Made by a program: the position numbers and the translations under genes. This document shows, one piece after another, positions 49,787 through 62,074 of a stretch of DNA of 64,000 nucleotides. The notes beneath the pieces are model-generated. The model saw only the letters and a program-made list of their open reading frames with translations, searched no databases and was not told the origin of the DNA. How positions within the stretch are numbered: position 1 is the stretch's first letter; the number at the start of each line of letters is the position of its first letter. Origin of the DNA: Marasmius tenuissimus (Eukaryota > Basidiomycota > Agaricomycetes > Agaricales > Marasmiaceae); contig JAQOTA010000053.1 in NCBI GenBank assembly GCA_029532415.1, positions 2,170,001-2,234,000 of the forward strand, given 5' to 3'.

Positions 49787-52105
49787 CACGGGCTTGAAGT
49801 AGACGAGGGATGGGAACGTGATGGGGTAGCTGGGTCAAAGAATGCAAGCAGTCTGACAGTAGCGAGTAAAAGTGGCAGTGACTATAAATAATCCATATGC
49901 ATCGTTGCCAATTTATCCGGCTTGTTTGGCAGACGTCGTCGCGGTTGTCAATACCAGATCTCTCGCGATGATCCCAAGCTCGATGGAATGATACGAGCTA
50001 ATCGAATGGTGAACCCACTCCTAAACTTGTCATTGGTGAATACGTACTACTACCTGAGAGAGGAGTTCGGTAAACGATCTGATCAACGGCAATTCGAGCC
50101 ACTGTCCGACGTTCAACGTTCAGCTGAATATCCAGGTCCAGGTATCCTCGAGCATCATTCTTATGTGGACGGGAAGGGGTTGAGGTATCGTCAATATTCG
50201 GGAAGAGCGGCGAGTTTTGGTAACAGAAACGTCCCGTAGCCAAAGCTCCGAGTTGTTGCGAGCTAGAGAGACAACTCCGTCGCTTCTCATCCCTACGCCC
50301 TCTGAACGACTTCCTCGCCCGGTCCAGCCCATCCCTATGCCCGAACCTCACTGGCCACGAGATCCCAGATGTTTCTGATTTTCGGCGGCCCGGGAGCCCC
50401 GGTACGAGGTTCTGAGATGGCTGGTGAGGCATCCATTTGCCTCGCGCCTTTTTGCCCGCCCCCCAAGTCTACGACATCTCCAGGACAACGACCAGTAGAG
50501 CAGCCCGTGAGGCGCAGGGAGTTATGTTGCCCCCAGGGAAAGCAAGGCAACCGATAGTTCAAGCTACGCGTCCTGTGCACTCGAACATCCGGGTTCGTCA
50601 TCTGTCGTAGTGGTGGGTGGGGTCGGATGGAAGGAGTGTTTGGAAGGGTGGACATACGCAGATTCGGTGGGCATGAGGGAAGAAGAGAGGTGTCGCCCGG
50701 GTCCGGGAGGAGTGGCGAGATGGTCCTCTAAGTCGTCGTCCGGGGCTACTGGAGGATCAGGAAGCCGCCGTCGTCCTACATCTTCGCGTAGCTGAGTAGG
50801 GGGGGAGGCTACTCGCGTGTTATTTTCAATACGCAGGAGTGCTACATGTGGGCTGGAGCCCTGAGTACTGAGGTATCGCACGACATAGACGACCGGGAGG
50901 TGGAATGGAGAAACCGTTACGAGGTAATCACGAAGCCAGTTACGTTTGACGGTCGACGGATCTGGATTCCTGGAACGTTGGGAAGGTATCGATACAACGT
51001 CGATAAGTAACTGCCAGGTATCCAAGGAAAGAGTGAGCAGAAGGGAGAATGGAAATGTGAATTGGGGTGGACTCAGACATACTGATTTCCTCGACCAATT
51101 CGAAATTTTGTCCTAAGAACACCGGTCTCCCCTCTATCCAATGCGCCGACATTCATGACAAGCCGGAGCCCTCCCCCATCGTTCAACTGGATACTCGAGA
51201 TCGCTGTGTGAGCCCGAGGTGAAGGCGGAGTACAGGTACTGACTCCGACGCATTGGTCGTATCCTGGTCCATACTCAAGGAGAACTCATTCTTGCCATTT
51301 GTGCTGGAGACGGAAGGCTTGTAAAACATCCAGCCATCAGTGAAATGGAGAGATGATAGAGACTTTGAGGGACGAACCTTTGACCTCGAATACAGAAGGT
51401 GAGCCATGTGGCCTACAGGTCCCACTCGCCCTTCCTCAACGATACAGGAAGGCAATCGTTTACATGCAATCCTTCCAGTAAGCAGACAAGCGTTGAGCGA
51501 CGGAGCAGATTTTGCAATTGGAAGTCCCCTGGTCTCTACCGGTTCGTGGGTTTTCTCATGTCATAGACTGAGGACACAATGGACTGAATATCAAGGAAGA
51601 GGTTAGGTTGATTTTGTGACGAGTGGGGACGGGTGCTCACGATCACAGATGTCCTCATTTGATCGGAAAGTACAAACGACTCGTGGCTCTCGGCAATTTG
51701 CGGTTGGTACTAGCTACAGGCCTGTCACTTGTAACCGGCCCCTCACATATACTTACAAGACAATCGTTGTTCGCTCATTGACGGGGCCTGTCACAGGTCC
51801 GGGTTGGTACAGGATAAAAGCTACAAGCATAAGTTGACCACACATTTGCGGGTTTCTGGGGGGGGATGTCTCAGTTTGCAATTGGAAGGTGACCTGCATG
51901 ATGGCAATCACTGAGTAGCATTATTCATTTTCCTGCTGAATACCTATTCAACCCAGGGCCTGTTCGGGTCGACAGCTAAATCGTGAAGACCTGGGCCTGA
52001 GTCTGTGGGCATGGCACGTTGGCCCCGGAACCAGTGGACGAAGGAGTGCCCACTGAAGGTTCGCATTTCGGCAGGGGGGCTTGGGTCGACGACTCGACTC
52101 GGCCC
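49787..52105. other. Long intergenic with no convincing gene
   Basis: 2.3 kb. The minus strand has open stretches between about 51455 and 50000 (one reads GGGLRLVMNVGALDRGETGV across 51150-51090 with a possible GT-AG intron after GRGNQ). I recognise no family and cannot build a full gene. It may be a decayed or lineage-specific gene. Confidence 0.4.
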
Positions 52106-53409
52106 TCACGTAGGCTCCTCTTCTTTCTCTTCGACCCAATTGTAGTCCCCCACTTCCGGGTCTTGAGAGTATATGGAAGGACAAATGAGTGAGGGCAAGA
52201 CAATTTGAACTTTAGATTTGACACGTACCGCTCCCACAGTCTCAGGCTTTATTTCACGTTCTTTGGTTGGTGCAACGGGGCTTGGATCACGCCGGATATT
52301 CCACAGTAGAGCCTCGTTTACGATCTTCTCCACCCTCGAGCTCTGGAACACCTCAATCGGCCAAGTCGTCCCGTTCGCCCAGCCAGACATCTGTCGAGTT
52401 TCCGGAGAACTTCGAATGATTTCCCGGGCCTTTGCAATCGACATAGCTTTCTCGGCACCAATCCAAAGAGCCTCATCAGGAGTAAGAGGATCGTCGCGTT
52501 TGCACAACTCGACGTAGCAAGGCATGAGCCATTGCGGTATGTCGTAGGTATCAGCAAGAACCAGTTTCTGGATCGGGTCGAGGCCATAGCTTTCGATCCC
52601 GAGAATCGCTTTTCGCCGCGCCTCGATGCACACGAAGCGAGTAGCGATCGAGAGCAGGCTGATGTACTCCGAGCGAGATGTTTTCTGTCTGGTTTTTTCT
52701 TTGAAGAACGACCTGGGGAAGAGATATGTCAGTAGGTGGTGGTATAAGATAAACCGAAACGGCGATGACTGTACCCTTCGTATAGATAGTCCATCAAAGC
52801 GACAAACTCTCACTGGGTGCAAAATAACATAATGCACGTAGTATTATTCGATTTTTATGCTGAATTTATTCCAAATTTGGCATTTTTTAGAATAAATTCA
52901 GCATAAAGATTGAATAATACCACATGAATTATGCTTTTTTGCCCCCAGTGTCTGCTCGAGTAACGTCTGGAATCACGATTGGATTATCATCCGATTCACC
53001 CTCCGCACCTTCAGCGGGCTGGGGAGAGCTGAACATGTGCTCGAAAACGTCAGATTCGCGCCGAAGGAGGTGACGATGAGCTCTGAAAAGAGTGTTGTCC
53101 ACCTGGAAGACACGATGCACCAAATGTGAGTATGAGGTGAGAAAGAGAGCAGAGTGGTGAGCTCACATGTAGAACGACCATCTTCTCGTCGATGTAGTAC
53201 TTTGGATCGCGAGGAACAGATGGTGTGGTCGAGGAGGTCGACGTCCCAGCTCGGGGTGAGCATATCGTAGGACTAGTACTCCGTTCCTCATCGATGTCGC
53301 TGCCGCCTGCAGGAAGAAAAGGAACCGACGGTAACGGTGAAGGTGGCTTTGGTGATCCTGGTCGAGATTGAAGGCTAGCGAGCGGTTCCTTCATTTCTAC
53401 GAATGCCAT
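52106..53409 (-). pseudogene. BTB/POZ-domain gene (copy 2) broken by a transposon insertion
   Basis: Exon 1 opens at 53409 (MAFVEMKEPLASLQSRPGS) and ends YYIDEKMVVLH. Exon 2 starts VDNTLFRAHRHLLRRESDVF, with the BTB core running to IPDVTRA, where a 140-bp inverted-repeat element interrupts it. Coding resumes EFVALMDYLYEG, then FFKEKTRQKTSRSEYISLL, LAIATRF-type helices and a C-terminal region ending at 52106. Excising the element plus one copy of its 3-bp duplication restores a continuous BTB frame (ending IPDVTRA, resuming EFVALMD). With the element in place the frame meets a stop 11 codons later, and I see no usable GT donor before it. Apart from this the gene looks intact, so the insertion is recent. 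Confidence 0.8.
52811..52950. mobile_element. 140-bp CACTA-like foldback MITE inside the BTB exon
   Basis: Near-palindrome: left arm CACTGGGTGCAAAATAACAT and so on, right arm its reverse complement with a few changes. The arms are about 60 bp, ending at a small central loop around the TATGCTGAATTTATTC arms. Flanked by TCT on both sides (52808-52810 and 52951-52953). CACTG termini and a 3-bp target duplication are the marks of the CACTA (En/Spm) superfamily. No coding capacity. Confidence 0.85.
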
Positions 53410-54163
53410 CGAAACTTGAACGACCAAGTAGGTTCAGCTAATCAAAGATGGGAGTTCTTGTTTGAAGTTTGCGGTATCTTGAACGTGACGTTGATCATCT
53501 CCGCACTACGCCCCGCCTAGAGATAGAAAAAACGTTGCGGCTCTCCATCTATGTAGTCGAGATTATCAGCGGTCGTAGTGACTCTTGTGAAGGGAGAAGG
53601 TAAGTCGGAGCCCTCAGTCGGCAGGGAATCTAGACTCTAGAGGCTCCGAACCGGCTTTCCCGCCCGGCCCGCGTCTATGTACTACCTTGTATTTGACCAA
53701 GGTGACCAGGTCCAAATTCCAAGGTTTCCACCCCGGTGGCACTCTCAACGAGGAGATTGGCGAGTTACACGAAGGGTTTTATGGATACGATAGGACTGAG
53801 TTCATTGGACATGGGTAGTATACATACTATCAGTTTTACGCAGGTACTTGTGGGATACGCGGGATAGGTTTACTGACACTACGTGTGGATAGCGAGGTTC
53901 AACGACATTTCTCGCGCTTTCAAGATAGATGTCGGTCAAGAAATTCTAGCAGACATGAGACTGCCAGACGTATATCGAGCGTTTCGCAGAGCGATTATCG
54001 GAGCCAAGGTGTGTGTCCTTCGGTCAGTCCTTATCCTCCTAGAGGAGCCTGTCCGAAACCACCGAAACCGAAATTTGAAGCTTGACCGAAAGGAGTCTGA
54101 GGACCGAAAGCGCCCTGATCGGGGAGAATGCTTGGTGATGGCCTCTGGCGAAGATGAATAGAG
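53410..54163. other. Intergenic with relic shared with 47.95 kb
   Basis: Contains a fragment on the plus strand reading FHPGGTLNEEIGELHEGFYG, then YDRTEF, and, after stops, RFNDISRAFKIDVGQEILAD. The YDRTEF part recurs at 47953-48040. It looks like a broken gene of unknown family that was duplicated together with the BTB gene next to it. Confidence 0.45.
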
Positions 54164-55127
54164 TTAGAAAAACGGCGTAGTTCCAGACAAGGAAGTTTTA
54201 TAAGGATCACTTACAACCACAGGGGAGTTGGCGGGCTTCGAGTCGGAGCTGGACTTTGAGTTGAAGCTCAGCTCACTTTTGATGAACCGTTCCACCCTCG
54301 CGTCCTCAAAAAGATTGGCAGGCCACGCAGATGCCACCGCACGTGCATTTCTCCCATCGGTAATCATCTTTCTGCTTTCCTCAGAAAAGCGAATCTTCTC
54401 CCGAGCGGCTGCAATCATAATCGCCTTGTCCAGCCCAATCTCTTGGGCTTCAGCCCGAGTCAAAGGTTCGTCGCGTTTGCACAAGTGAATGTACGCCGGC
54501 ATCAACCATTCTTCGACGTTGTACTTCTGAGCGAGGACGATCTTCTTTGTCGCGTCTGGCTCATGACGCTCGATTCCTTGAATTGCCTTTCGCCTAACCT
54601 GGGAGCATTCGTACCGGGTTGCGATGGAAAGTAGGTCCGTGTACTCCTGGAGAGAGGGTTTCGAGTGGGCTTTGGACCTCGAAAACGACCTGTGAACGGG
54701 TTCTTCAGTACACTCTGTTCGAAATGCAGAATGGATTGATTGGATGTGACCCTTTGTAGATGCGATTCAATAACGCGATAAACTCGTTGCAGGTGATTGA
54801 GGGCAGGACGATTGGACGGTCATCCGTTTCACCTTCTTGACCCTCTGCTGGAGGCGGTGAATCGAACATGCTGTTGAAAACGGCTGATTCCTGTCGCAAG
54901 AAATGTCGGTGGACCTTGAATAGCTGGTTCTCTACCTTTGAGGAGTGAAAATTGTCGGTTAACGTCTGCGAAAAGGAAACAGAAAACCTTTGACACACTA
55001 GGAATATGGACATCGAGTCATCAATGTAATACTGAGGATGGTGGGTGGGTGGAGGTGACATTCTGAATTCAAACACGGATGAACTTTTCGTGGTAGCGTT
55101 TGATTTCGTATCTTCAGCGGTTTCCAT
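54164..55127 (-). CDS. BTB/POZ-domain protein (copy 3, intact)
   Basis: Spliced from at least three exons. Exon 1 (from ATG 55127) ends QYYIDDSMSIFL. Exon 2 begins VENQLFKVHRHFLRQESAVF, carries the BTB core, and ends NEFIALLNRIYKG. Exon 3 begins SFSRSKAHSKPSLQEYTDLL and includes VLAQKYNVEEWMMPAYIHLC and REKIRFSEESRKMITDGR, ending at 54164. The N-terminal BTB fold mediates dimerisation and often cullin-3 binding. The C-terminal helical part is typical of mushroom BTB proteins and has no known function. It is the likely working relative of the broken copies at 48.8 and 52.1 kb. Confidence 0.85.
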
Positions 55128-55412
55128 TATGGGGTTGTGGACGGGGAGAGACGCGAACGCGATGAGGTAGCAGGGTCAAAGAGGGCGAGCCTCAAGTAAC
55201 GGCGATTAAAGGCAACGGGCCTCGCTGAGCCTGACGGATTTAGACGAGACAAGATGAGTCTAACAGTCAGAGGTCGAGTAAAGACTCGAAAAGATGTAGC
55301 TGACTCACAGACTGAAGCTCTCTGAAGCTGAAAACACAGAAAAGGCCAGGATTACCAGCCAAATCCACCAGAACGCGTCAAGGTCCGAAGGTCAAATTCG
55401 TTTGACGCGTTC

Positions 55413-55787
55413 CAGCTGTCGCAATATTCGTAGGAACTTTTTCGAGTTTTCACGTTCAGAATCTTTGTTTAGTCGCCAAACATAATCTAGCCTGATTTGG
55501 TATTGCTGTGCCTCCAAGTTTTCAGGCCTGCACGAAAAACTGACGATGGGCCCATTGGATGTGCAGAGGAGGGAACCAAGTTTGGACAATACTTGACCGT
55601 GCCAGCCTTCCGCACGTCTTCTGTAAACTGAGGATGTCAAACACCCCCCGGAGGCGCAGATAACGGTGAAGGAGGCGGGCGCTTCTACTGCAGATTGACC
55701 CGAAATAGCCAGAATTTATTTGTCCACCAAACATAAGACCCTGAGCACCAAGAATCAAAAAAGTTCCTACGAATATTGCGACAGCTG
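55413..55787. mobile_element. 375-bp inverted-repeat element
   Basis: A perfect 30-bp inverted repeat bounds it: CAGCTGTCGCAATATTCGTA and ten more bases at 55413-55442, with its reverse complement at 55758-55787. The interior has weaker internal symmetry and no transposase. A clean target duplication was not found (at most TC). A separate inverted repeat, AACGCGTCAA/TTGACGCGTT, lies immediately left at 55372-55381 and 55402-55411. Confidence 0.7.
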
Positions 55788-57617
55788 TCAGCGATAAATT
55801 TTCCGAGTCGACGAATGTTCAGGCTTCAGAGAGATGTGGGTTTTGGGAAGAGAGAATGTCGATCGGCGCGGCCCGAACGAGATCCTGAAGGGTACAATAA
55901 GCACCATCGACGACGGGCTTCTCGCTCAAACCACGACTACGATCACTCGACGCTAACACGTTCTACATCCTCCTTCTGAACCTTTTGAATCGCCTTGAAT
56001 GGTCCTCTAGACTCCCCCTCCAATATCACAGAACCCTTTCTATCCGGAACACAAAAGAGCATAGATTTCTCAGAGTGGGTGTACGTTTCAAAACCGTGTC
56101 AGCCGGGTTCAAGCACTCCTGCGGCCGTAGCGTTGGTTGCGTCAGACGGTACCAGCACCAGCACAAGGGATAGACATAGTCAACCGCACTCTTCACTCTC
56201 AAACTTCGATTTTTCTTCAATGACTCGTTGAACACCTCGTACCTCAAGGACTTTACATATTATAAAACACCCCGTGCTTTAGTCACCGGCTGCACGTCTT
56301 GGTCTACCTCTCATTTCAAACTCAAAGCGACGATGGATGACATTTAGCCCTATCCGTGATCAATCGATCAACTTCCGTCGTTCACAACGCTCTCCGCCAA
56401 ATTATTCGTGGCCGTAACAACTTGAGCCGTGGTACCCATCCTACTCAGCGCAAAGAACAGCAACGACCCCGACGCCTCCTCGTCACGGTGAGCAATTGAG
56501 GTCTCACATACCCTATCAGCAAAGTATTCACTGAAATCTCGTGTTGGTTCTCCGAGAATAACGAAGCCGTAGTCCCCATTTCGTTCTCGTCGGGTAGGCA
56601 ACAGCTTCAATCTTGCTTTGCTTTTCGTCCATCTTCTACATTCGTCGACGGAGACGGATACAGCTGCTGGAGCATTGACACCATCGCTGGAGACTAATCG
56701 TACCTTTCTGAACGAGTATGGCTTCCAAGGTACGTCCTCCGTCCTCTGGCCAGTAGACCCATTCTCATATTCCACAGAAGATTCACGCTGTTCGACGACG
56801 ATGGGAGGAGCAACGTCGGGCAAAGGGAAGGAAGGATTGGAGTTTGGTTGCTCTGGGAGACAACTTGGAGTTGATCGGGAACCAGATACGGAGGACGAGG
56901 CGAGACCCCCTAGATCTCTCCTTCTGACGGGCTAGTCGCTGTCTACCAGACCAGATGACCGTACTCGCACACAATGTTGGTCATCTATACAAACGCTTAC
57001 TAGTGCCCCGTGTCTATTCGATGACGCTTCCTAGCAGAGGTCCGAGTTCAGAGCGATTATATTCGGTGAGATTCCTTCGTGTTGTGCACCGTGAGTACAG
57101 ATGGGCTGGCACCGATTGGTGTAGTGTGAAAGTTCGAGTGGCTCAAGAAGGCACTCTAAATGTGAAGAGATTGTTGAGGTACAAACGTCGGGATGCATTG
57201 AATATGTACTAAAAGAATGTCAGTCTATATATATATTACAGCAAAAGCTCTCAGATCTAGAGCACACCGAACCTCTGCGTCAAACACGCACTCGTCTACT
57301 TGTGACAAGGAGAAGGGAGACAGAGATGTATGAGCTAGGCAGGCTGCAGAAATACAGAACAAGCAACATTACCTCGAACACGATGTCAGTCAACATCGAC
57401 ATCAAGGGCCTCCGTCACAATGGCCAGTTCACTCGAGACCTCTGTGGGTGACGGGAGGAATGCGGGTGACCAAAAGCCGGTATGACCTAGTCGAGTTTCA
57501 GAGGTCGCAGATCCTAGAGTTGGCTCAACTGGAGCGAAGTCTTCATTCTTCCGAAATGTCGGATGTTGGTGTCCAAGATCTTGCGGGCGGGAAGTCTGTC
57601 AACAAGATTGGAAAAGG
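55788..57617. other. Duplicated non-genic block with a decayed minus-strand gene (copy A)
   Basis: Matches about 59785-61790. A 151-codon open frame on the minus strand (56823-56368) reads SSVEYENGSTGQRTEDVPW, then VRLVSSDGVNAPAAVSVSVD and GDYGFVILGEPTRDFSEYF. Its counterpart near 60325-60534 is diverged. Upstream, near 57040-57080, the minus strand reads RNLTEYNRSELGPLLGSVIE followed by TAG, where the other copy has TGG in TVTDYIRSDAGSLLGSIIEW. So a gene of unknown family once existed in the unit and copy A has lost it. Confidence 0.5.
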
Positions 57618-59760
57618 TCAGCATGTCAGAGAGCGATGAGAATGACGAAGCAAACCCTCGTGAATCTCAAACCGATCTGAATCATTCGCAGGCTGGAAAA
57701 TGTTACTGTCGTACCCAAGATGACGAGCGAAATCGGTAGTTGAAGGGTCGAATCCCCGGAAGAGTTGATATTGGTGTATGCGTTGGTATTCTTCGTAGTC
57801 CCAAGAGAACCTGGTGGAATTGTCCCTATATACGAGCTCGTTGGGAAGGCCGAGGCCGTGACAGGTATCAGGTGAGAGAGGAGAGCGACCATCGTTGTCA
57901 AAAGACCAATAATGAAGGGAAGAGGTTTTGCATCGGACCCTCGCTCTCATTGTCTTCTTGCCCAGATCGAGAGGTGGTGAGCGAACAAAGAGGTAAATTG
58001 GCTGTTGTGATTGTCGCTCGTGTTGTGCTTCGGAGTCATCTAGAGAGCCGCTGGTCTCCAACCAAGCGTAAGGGCAGACAAGGCCTGTGAAACGTTAAAA
58101 GGTGAAAAGGGAACGCAAGCCCAACAACGTACTGTAGTCGCTTAAATCATCCCCCAAAGTGACTCCGCGCTCGTGAAAAATTCTCCAAGCTTGCGACAGC
58201 CAGTCACCTGCTGCAATTCCCCACCAATTCCAACCCAAAAAAACATAAACACCGCGACGCGGTGGGCTGGCGAGTGTAAATCTTCTCGAGTTGTCAGATA
58301 TTTCAAGTGAATGATTACCCCAAACTCACCTAGTCAGCCCATTTTCCAACACTTTTCGATCTGAGATATCAACGCTGGAGCTCGTCCAGGCATTGTTTGC
58401 GGTGGCAATGGGCGTGTTTGTCGACTTTGAGATGACAGTTGGTTGGGAGACTCGCACATCGGCCCGTGTCGCGTCATTGGCGCATGGATCAAGGACAATG
58501 CGATCCACTTTCTCCGACTTCAGACTCGCCAAAAAGCGCAGCAGAACATCGCTTCGAAGAAGATCTGCCGTCAAAGGCAAGTTTGTCTTCCCAAACCAGG
58601 GCACTACGTATCCACCAAAGGCTGGCCCTGGTGGCCCACGACAGAACACTCCCCTCCCACGATCCATCCACAACTCCTTGTCGTGCTTGCAACCCAGTTG
58701 TACCTGTGACCAGTTCATTCGAGCATATCCAAATAGTACAATGGTTACTCACAGCCACACTACTCAGGTACTTCTGGCCCAATTCCCTTGTATTCCCCTT
58801 CAATGCCAACTGCGAGGCCGGCACCAAATCTATAATAAAAACATCAATGAAGCCCGACCTGGAGCATGCATTCACGTACCGTTGTGCAATACGAGTGATG
58901 AAATGGATGACTTGCTGTGACCATAGATTTACGATGCATTCGATGATAACAATGAGAATTGGACAGCTAGTACGCACAATGTATTCGAAAACATCCGAAA
59001 GTCTTCCAAAAAAGCCTGAAAAGAGAATTGTGTAAACCATTCCTTGAGCTCGAAGATCAACGCGCGTACTTTCCATGCATCTGGTCCACTGTACCGCAGC
59101 ACCGTAAACACCATTCCCGGCTGCTCCAGCACCCTCGCTGTATAGACCGTCCTGTCAGCCCGCAGCCCATAGATGTCTTTCCACCTCTCGATCCGCTTCT
59201 CTTCATCATCCTTGTCGTCCAAGAACCGCGGGTACGCGTAAGATCCAACATCCCTCAGCTTGAAGATCCCACCGAGCTTTACCTTAGAATACTACGACAA
59301 TCATCAGATTCTCGTGATTCGACCAACGACTGTATCCCTCACCTCATCAAATTCCGAAGGTTCTTCATCTTTTACTTGTACGATTGTTGTCTTATAGTTG
59401 TTATTGTTGTAATGATCTCCTTGAACCTGATTGAAGGTACCGCCAGTAATCTGAAAGCTCCGCGCCTTGTGGAGAAACTGGGAGAGCATCGAGCCTGGGA
59501 GTGGAAGGGTTTGATAGAGGAGTGAAGGTGATGGCCAAAGGGTAAGGCAAGTCGCTGGGATGCTGTGGTCAACATATCATGCACATGAATCATGACGCCA
59601 AACGGCAACACTGAATTGGGACCTGCGCTGCACCAGGCCCACGATATTGTACAGCTGTCGTTATTGATACGAGTTGCCTTCAATCCCCATCCAACGTTAC
59701 TTGCATGTAATATGCTTTTGTTTCAATGAGGCGCTACGCTGTGTGGTCGACAAAACGGGT
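55826..59760. repeat. Tandem segmental duplication, unit A
   Basis: Aligns with unit B (59785 to the window end) at an offset of about 4.45 kb in the genic half. For example, 58376 corresponds to 62829. The gene-containing half is about 90% identical by eye; the other half is more diverged. Boundaries are approximate. Confidence 0.85.
57618..59489 (-). CDS. Mushroom GGTFNxVxGD-family protein, tandem copy A
   Basis: About eight exons, all joins GT-AG. Starts MLSQFLHKARSFQITGGTFN, then QVQGDHYNN, the N-terminal motif found on many Agaricomycete proteins, including NLR-type ones. Next come KLGGIFKLRDVGSYAYPRFL, ADRTVYTARVLEQPGMVFTV and RYSGPDAWK, then DFRMFSNT. SSISSLVLHNDLVPASQLAL, ELWMDRGRGVFCRGPPGP and GVYVFLGWNWWG follow. 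The C-terminal block has SLHYWSFDNDGRSPLSPDTC and RGFDPSTTDFARHLGYDSN. The same order of blocks occurs in a large mushroom family I know only as hypothetical proteins. No enzyme motif is seen. The stop is at 57618. Every exon is open, so the gene looks functional. Confidence 0.78.
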
Positions 59761-62074
59761 TTCGGGGGGGAATTGAATGTACATGGACGTTGTGGGAAGA
59801 GAGAATGTCGGCCCGGAGTTCCACAGAGTTCGCAGTGAAGGGTTCAATAAGCGCCCATCGATGGTGGCCTTCTCATGACTCTCACGACAACAATGTTCAA
59901 ACGTTCAACGTTCAGCCATCACTTCGACACTTCGTTCCGAATCTCTAAGCTAATACTTTGGATGACTCCTCGGAGCCACGCTACAATATCATCGAGCCCT
60001 TTTCACCCGGAACGTGAAGGTTCAAAGAGCATCAATCTCAGCGGGTGGGTACAGACGTCGAGTAGTACTACCTTTCTAACCGTTCCTCAGCCGGACTCGA
60101 TCATTCCTTCATCCGAAGCATCGGTTGCCAATGCGTTGGACGGCAGAAACACCACCGAAAGAGACAGACGTGATTGAAAGTCAAGAACCACTCTCAACGC
60201 TCTCGATGAACACCTTCAAGTAGCTCGACTTTGTATATCGTTCAACCAGTTGCAAGTCTTCACATACCTCTTGCTCCCAACTCAACGCGAGAACAGCGGA
60301 TCCTTGCTCGTGACAATATCAACATTAACTAAACGGCCTCCCGTCGTTACTCGGCATTTTACCGCAACGCTCTCCGGCGAACGATTCACAACCGTGAGTC
60401 GGTGCCCATCCTATTCTCAGCTCGGAGAGCAACACAAACCACAACTCCTCTCGAGAGTTTACGAACGCCCTGTCAGTCCCACTATCATCTTGTCTGGGTT
60501 CTCCACAAAAACCAGAGTTGTTCTCGTTGGTCAATTTTTGCTCTTCACCAATACCATCGCAGCCCCTGTGATTCTCGAGGTGCGCTACCCTCGGTCATTC
60601 ATGAAGCAAAGAGCCTAACCTAGGATCATCCCCATATCCAACAGAACATCTGCGTTACTCAACGGCGGGCATAACGTTTGGTCTATACGCGGAGTTGGGG
60701 CACGGTCATATGGGGATACACCCCCGCTCGAACTTATAGTCCTTTGCCAGGCGGCGCGTCCATACCTCACCGTTAGTAATTGAGTGAAAGTGGGAAAGGT
60801 TGCGGACATGCCAGTCAATGCATGTCAAGCTATGGTTATGTATTTGAATTCTCGGTCACCTTCTCCTGGTGCGGGCCCTGCCAGTGGCTCACCTGCTGGG
60901 TATCATCCTTTACCGCCGTCGAGGAACACCCGAGTGGCGGATCGACTTTGAAGTTTTGACCTTCGAGTACTTATTATGGGCTGTAGAGGAAGAGATCACG
61001 GTTCAGGCTGCGTTTCGATGGGTAGGGTGTCGGCGTTCGGAGTCGGAACGAGTAATGAGCACCTCCTAGTGACCTCACGAAAGTCTGCTAGCGGAGAGTC
61101 ACTCATATAGGTCAGTGTTGGGCTCGATTCACCCCTAACACTTTTCGAGTCACGCTAGGGGTGGCGTGTGGATTATCGGGCGCCCAGGGATGCGCGTAGC
61201 CTTACTGGAAAGGAAGGATTGGAGTTTGGCCGTTCAGGAGACATCCAGGCTGGGATTGAGTGAGGACCACCGGGTAACGGAGGACACAGCAAGACTCCCA
61301 GATCTCGTTGTCCGACGGGCTAGTCGCTACTTACCGGACTAGATGACTGTACCCGTACACGACGTTGACCATTTATACAAATGCTTACCAGTGGCCTGCA
61401 TCCATTCGATGATGCTACCCAGCAGAGAGCCGGCGTCAGAACGAATATAATCAGTGACAGTCTTCTGCGTAGAGTACGCCGTGAGTATCTCCGGTCGGCG
61501 TCAAGCAAAAATGGGGGTGGGACTTCGAGTGGCTCAAAGTGGGACTAAAACCATAGGGAGATCATTCAACGACGGATTGACGGGTACAACCGCCAATGCA
61601 TCGATAACGGGGCATCGTGATTTAACAGAATCTAAGGAAGAAACGTCGGATTCCATTATCTTAAAGTACTACAAAATAGCGGACTATATATAAATTATAA
61701 TACAGTGAAAGCTCCGACGACACGCCGAACCTCAGCGTCGGACGGGCCTCATCCACTTGTGAAGTGACTGATTTAGAAAGATATTTGAATTGCGCGGCCT
61801 GCAGAAATCCAGAACGAATGGCTTTACCTCAAGCACGATGTCAATCAACATCGACGTCGAAAGTCTCCCTCGTAGTGACCAGTTCACTGGAGACTCCTAT
61901 GGGTAACGGGAGATACACAGGCGACCAAAAACTGGTAGAGCCTAGCCGATTTCCAGAGGTCGCAGATCCTAGAGTTGGCTTAACTGGAGCAAAGTTCGCA
62001 CTCTCTTCCGAAATGTCGAATGTTGGTGTCCAAGATCTTTCGGGCGGAAAGTCTGCCAACAAATTTCGAGAAGG
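59490..62074. other. Duplicated non-genic block with a decayed minus-strand gene (copy B)
   Basis: Partner of 55788-57617. The minus strand near 61370-61470 has an open stretch TVTDYIRSDAGSLLGSIIEW followed by MQAT and a GT donor. The part equivalent to the 151-codon frame of copy A is broken (60325-60534 keeps only its C-terminal portion). About 60600-61200 has no obvious counterpart in copy A. Confidence 0.5.

Noticed and set aside
50000..51455. Proline- and serine-rich open frames on the minus strand
   Set aside because: No family resemblance, frequent stops between pieces, and splice joins ambiguous; not enough to call a gene.
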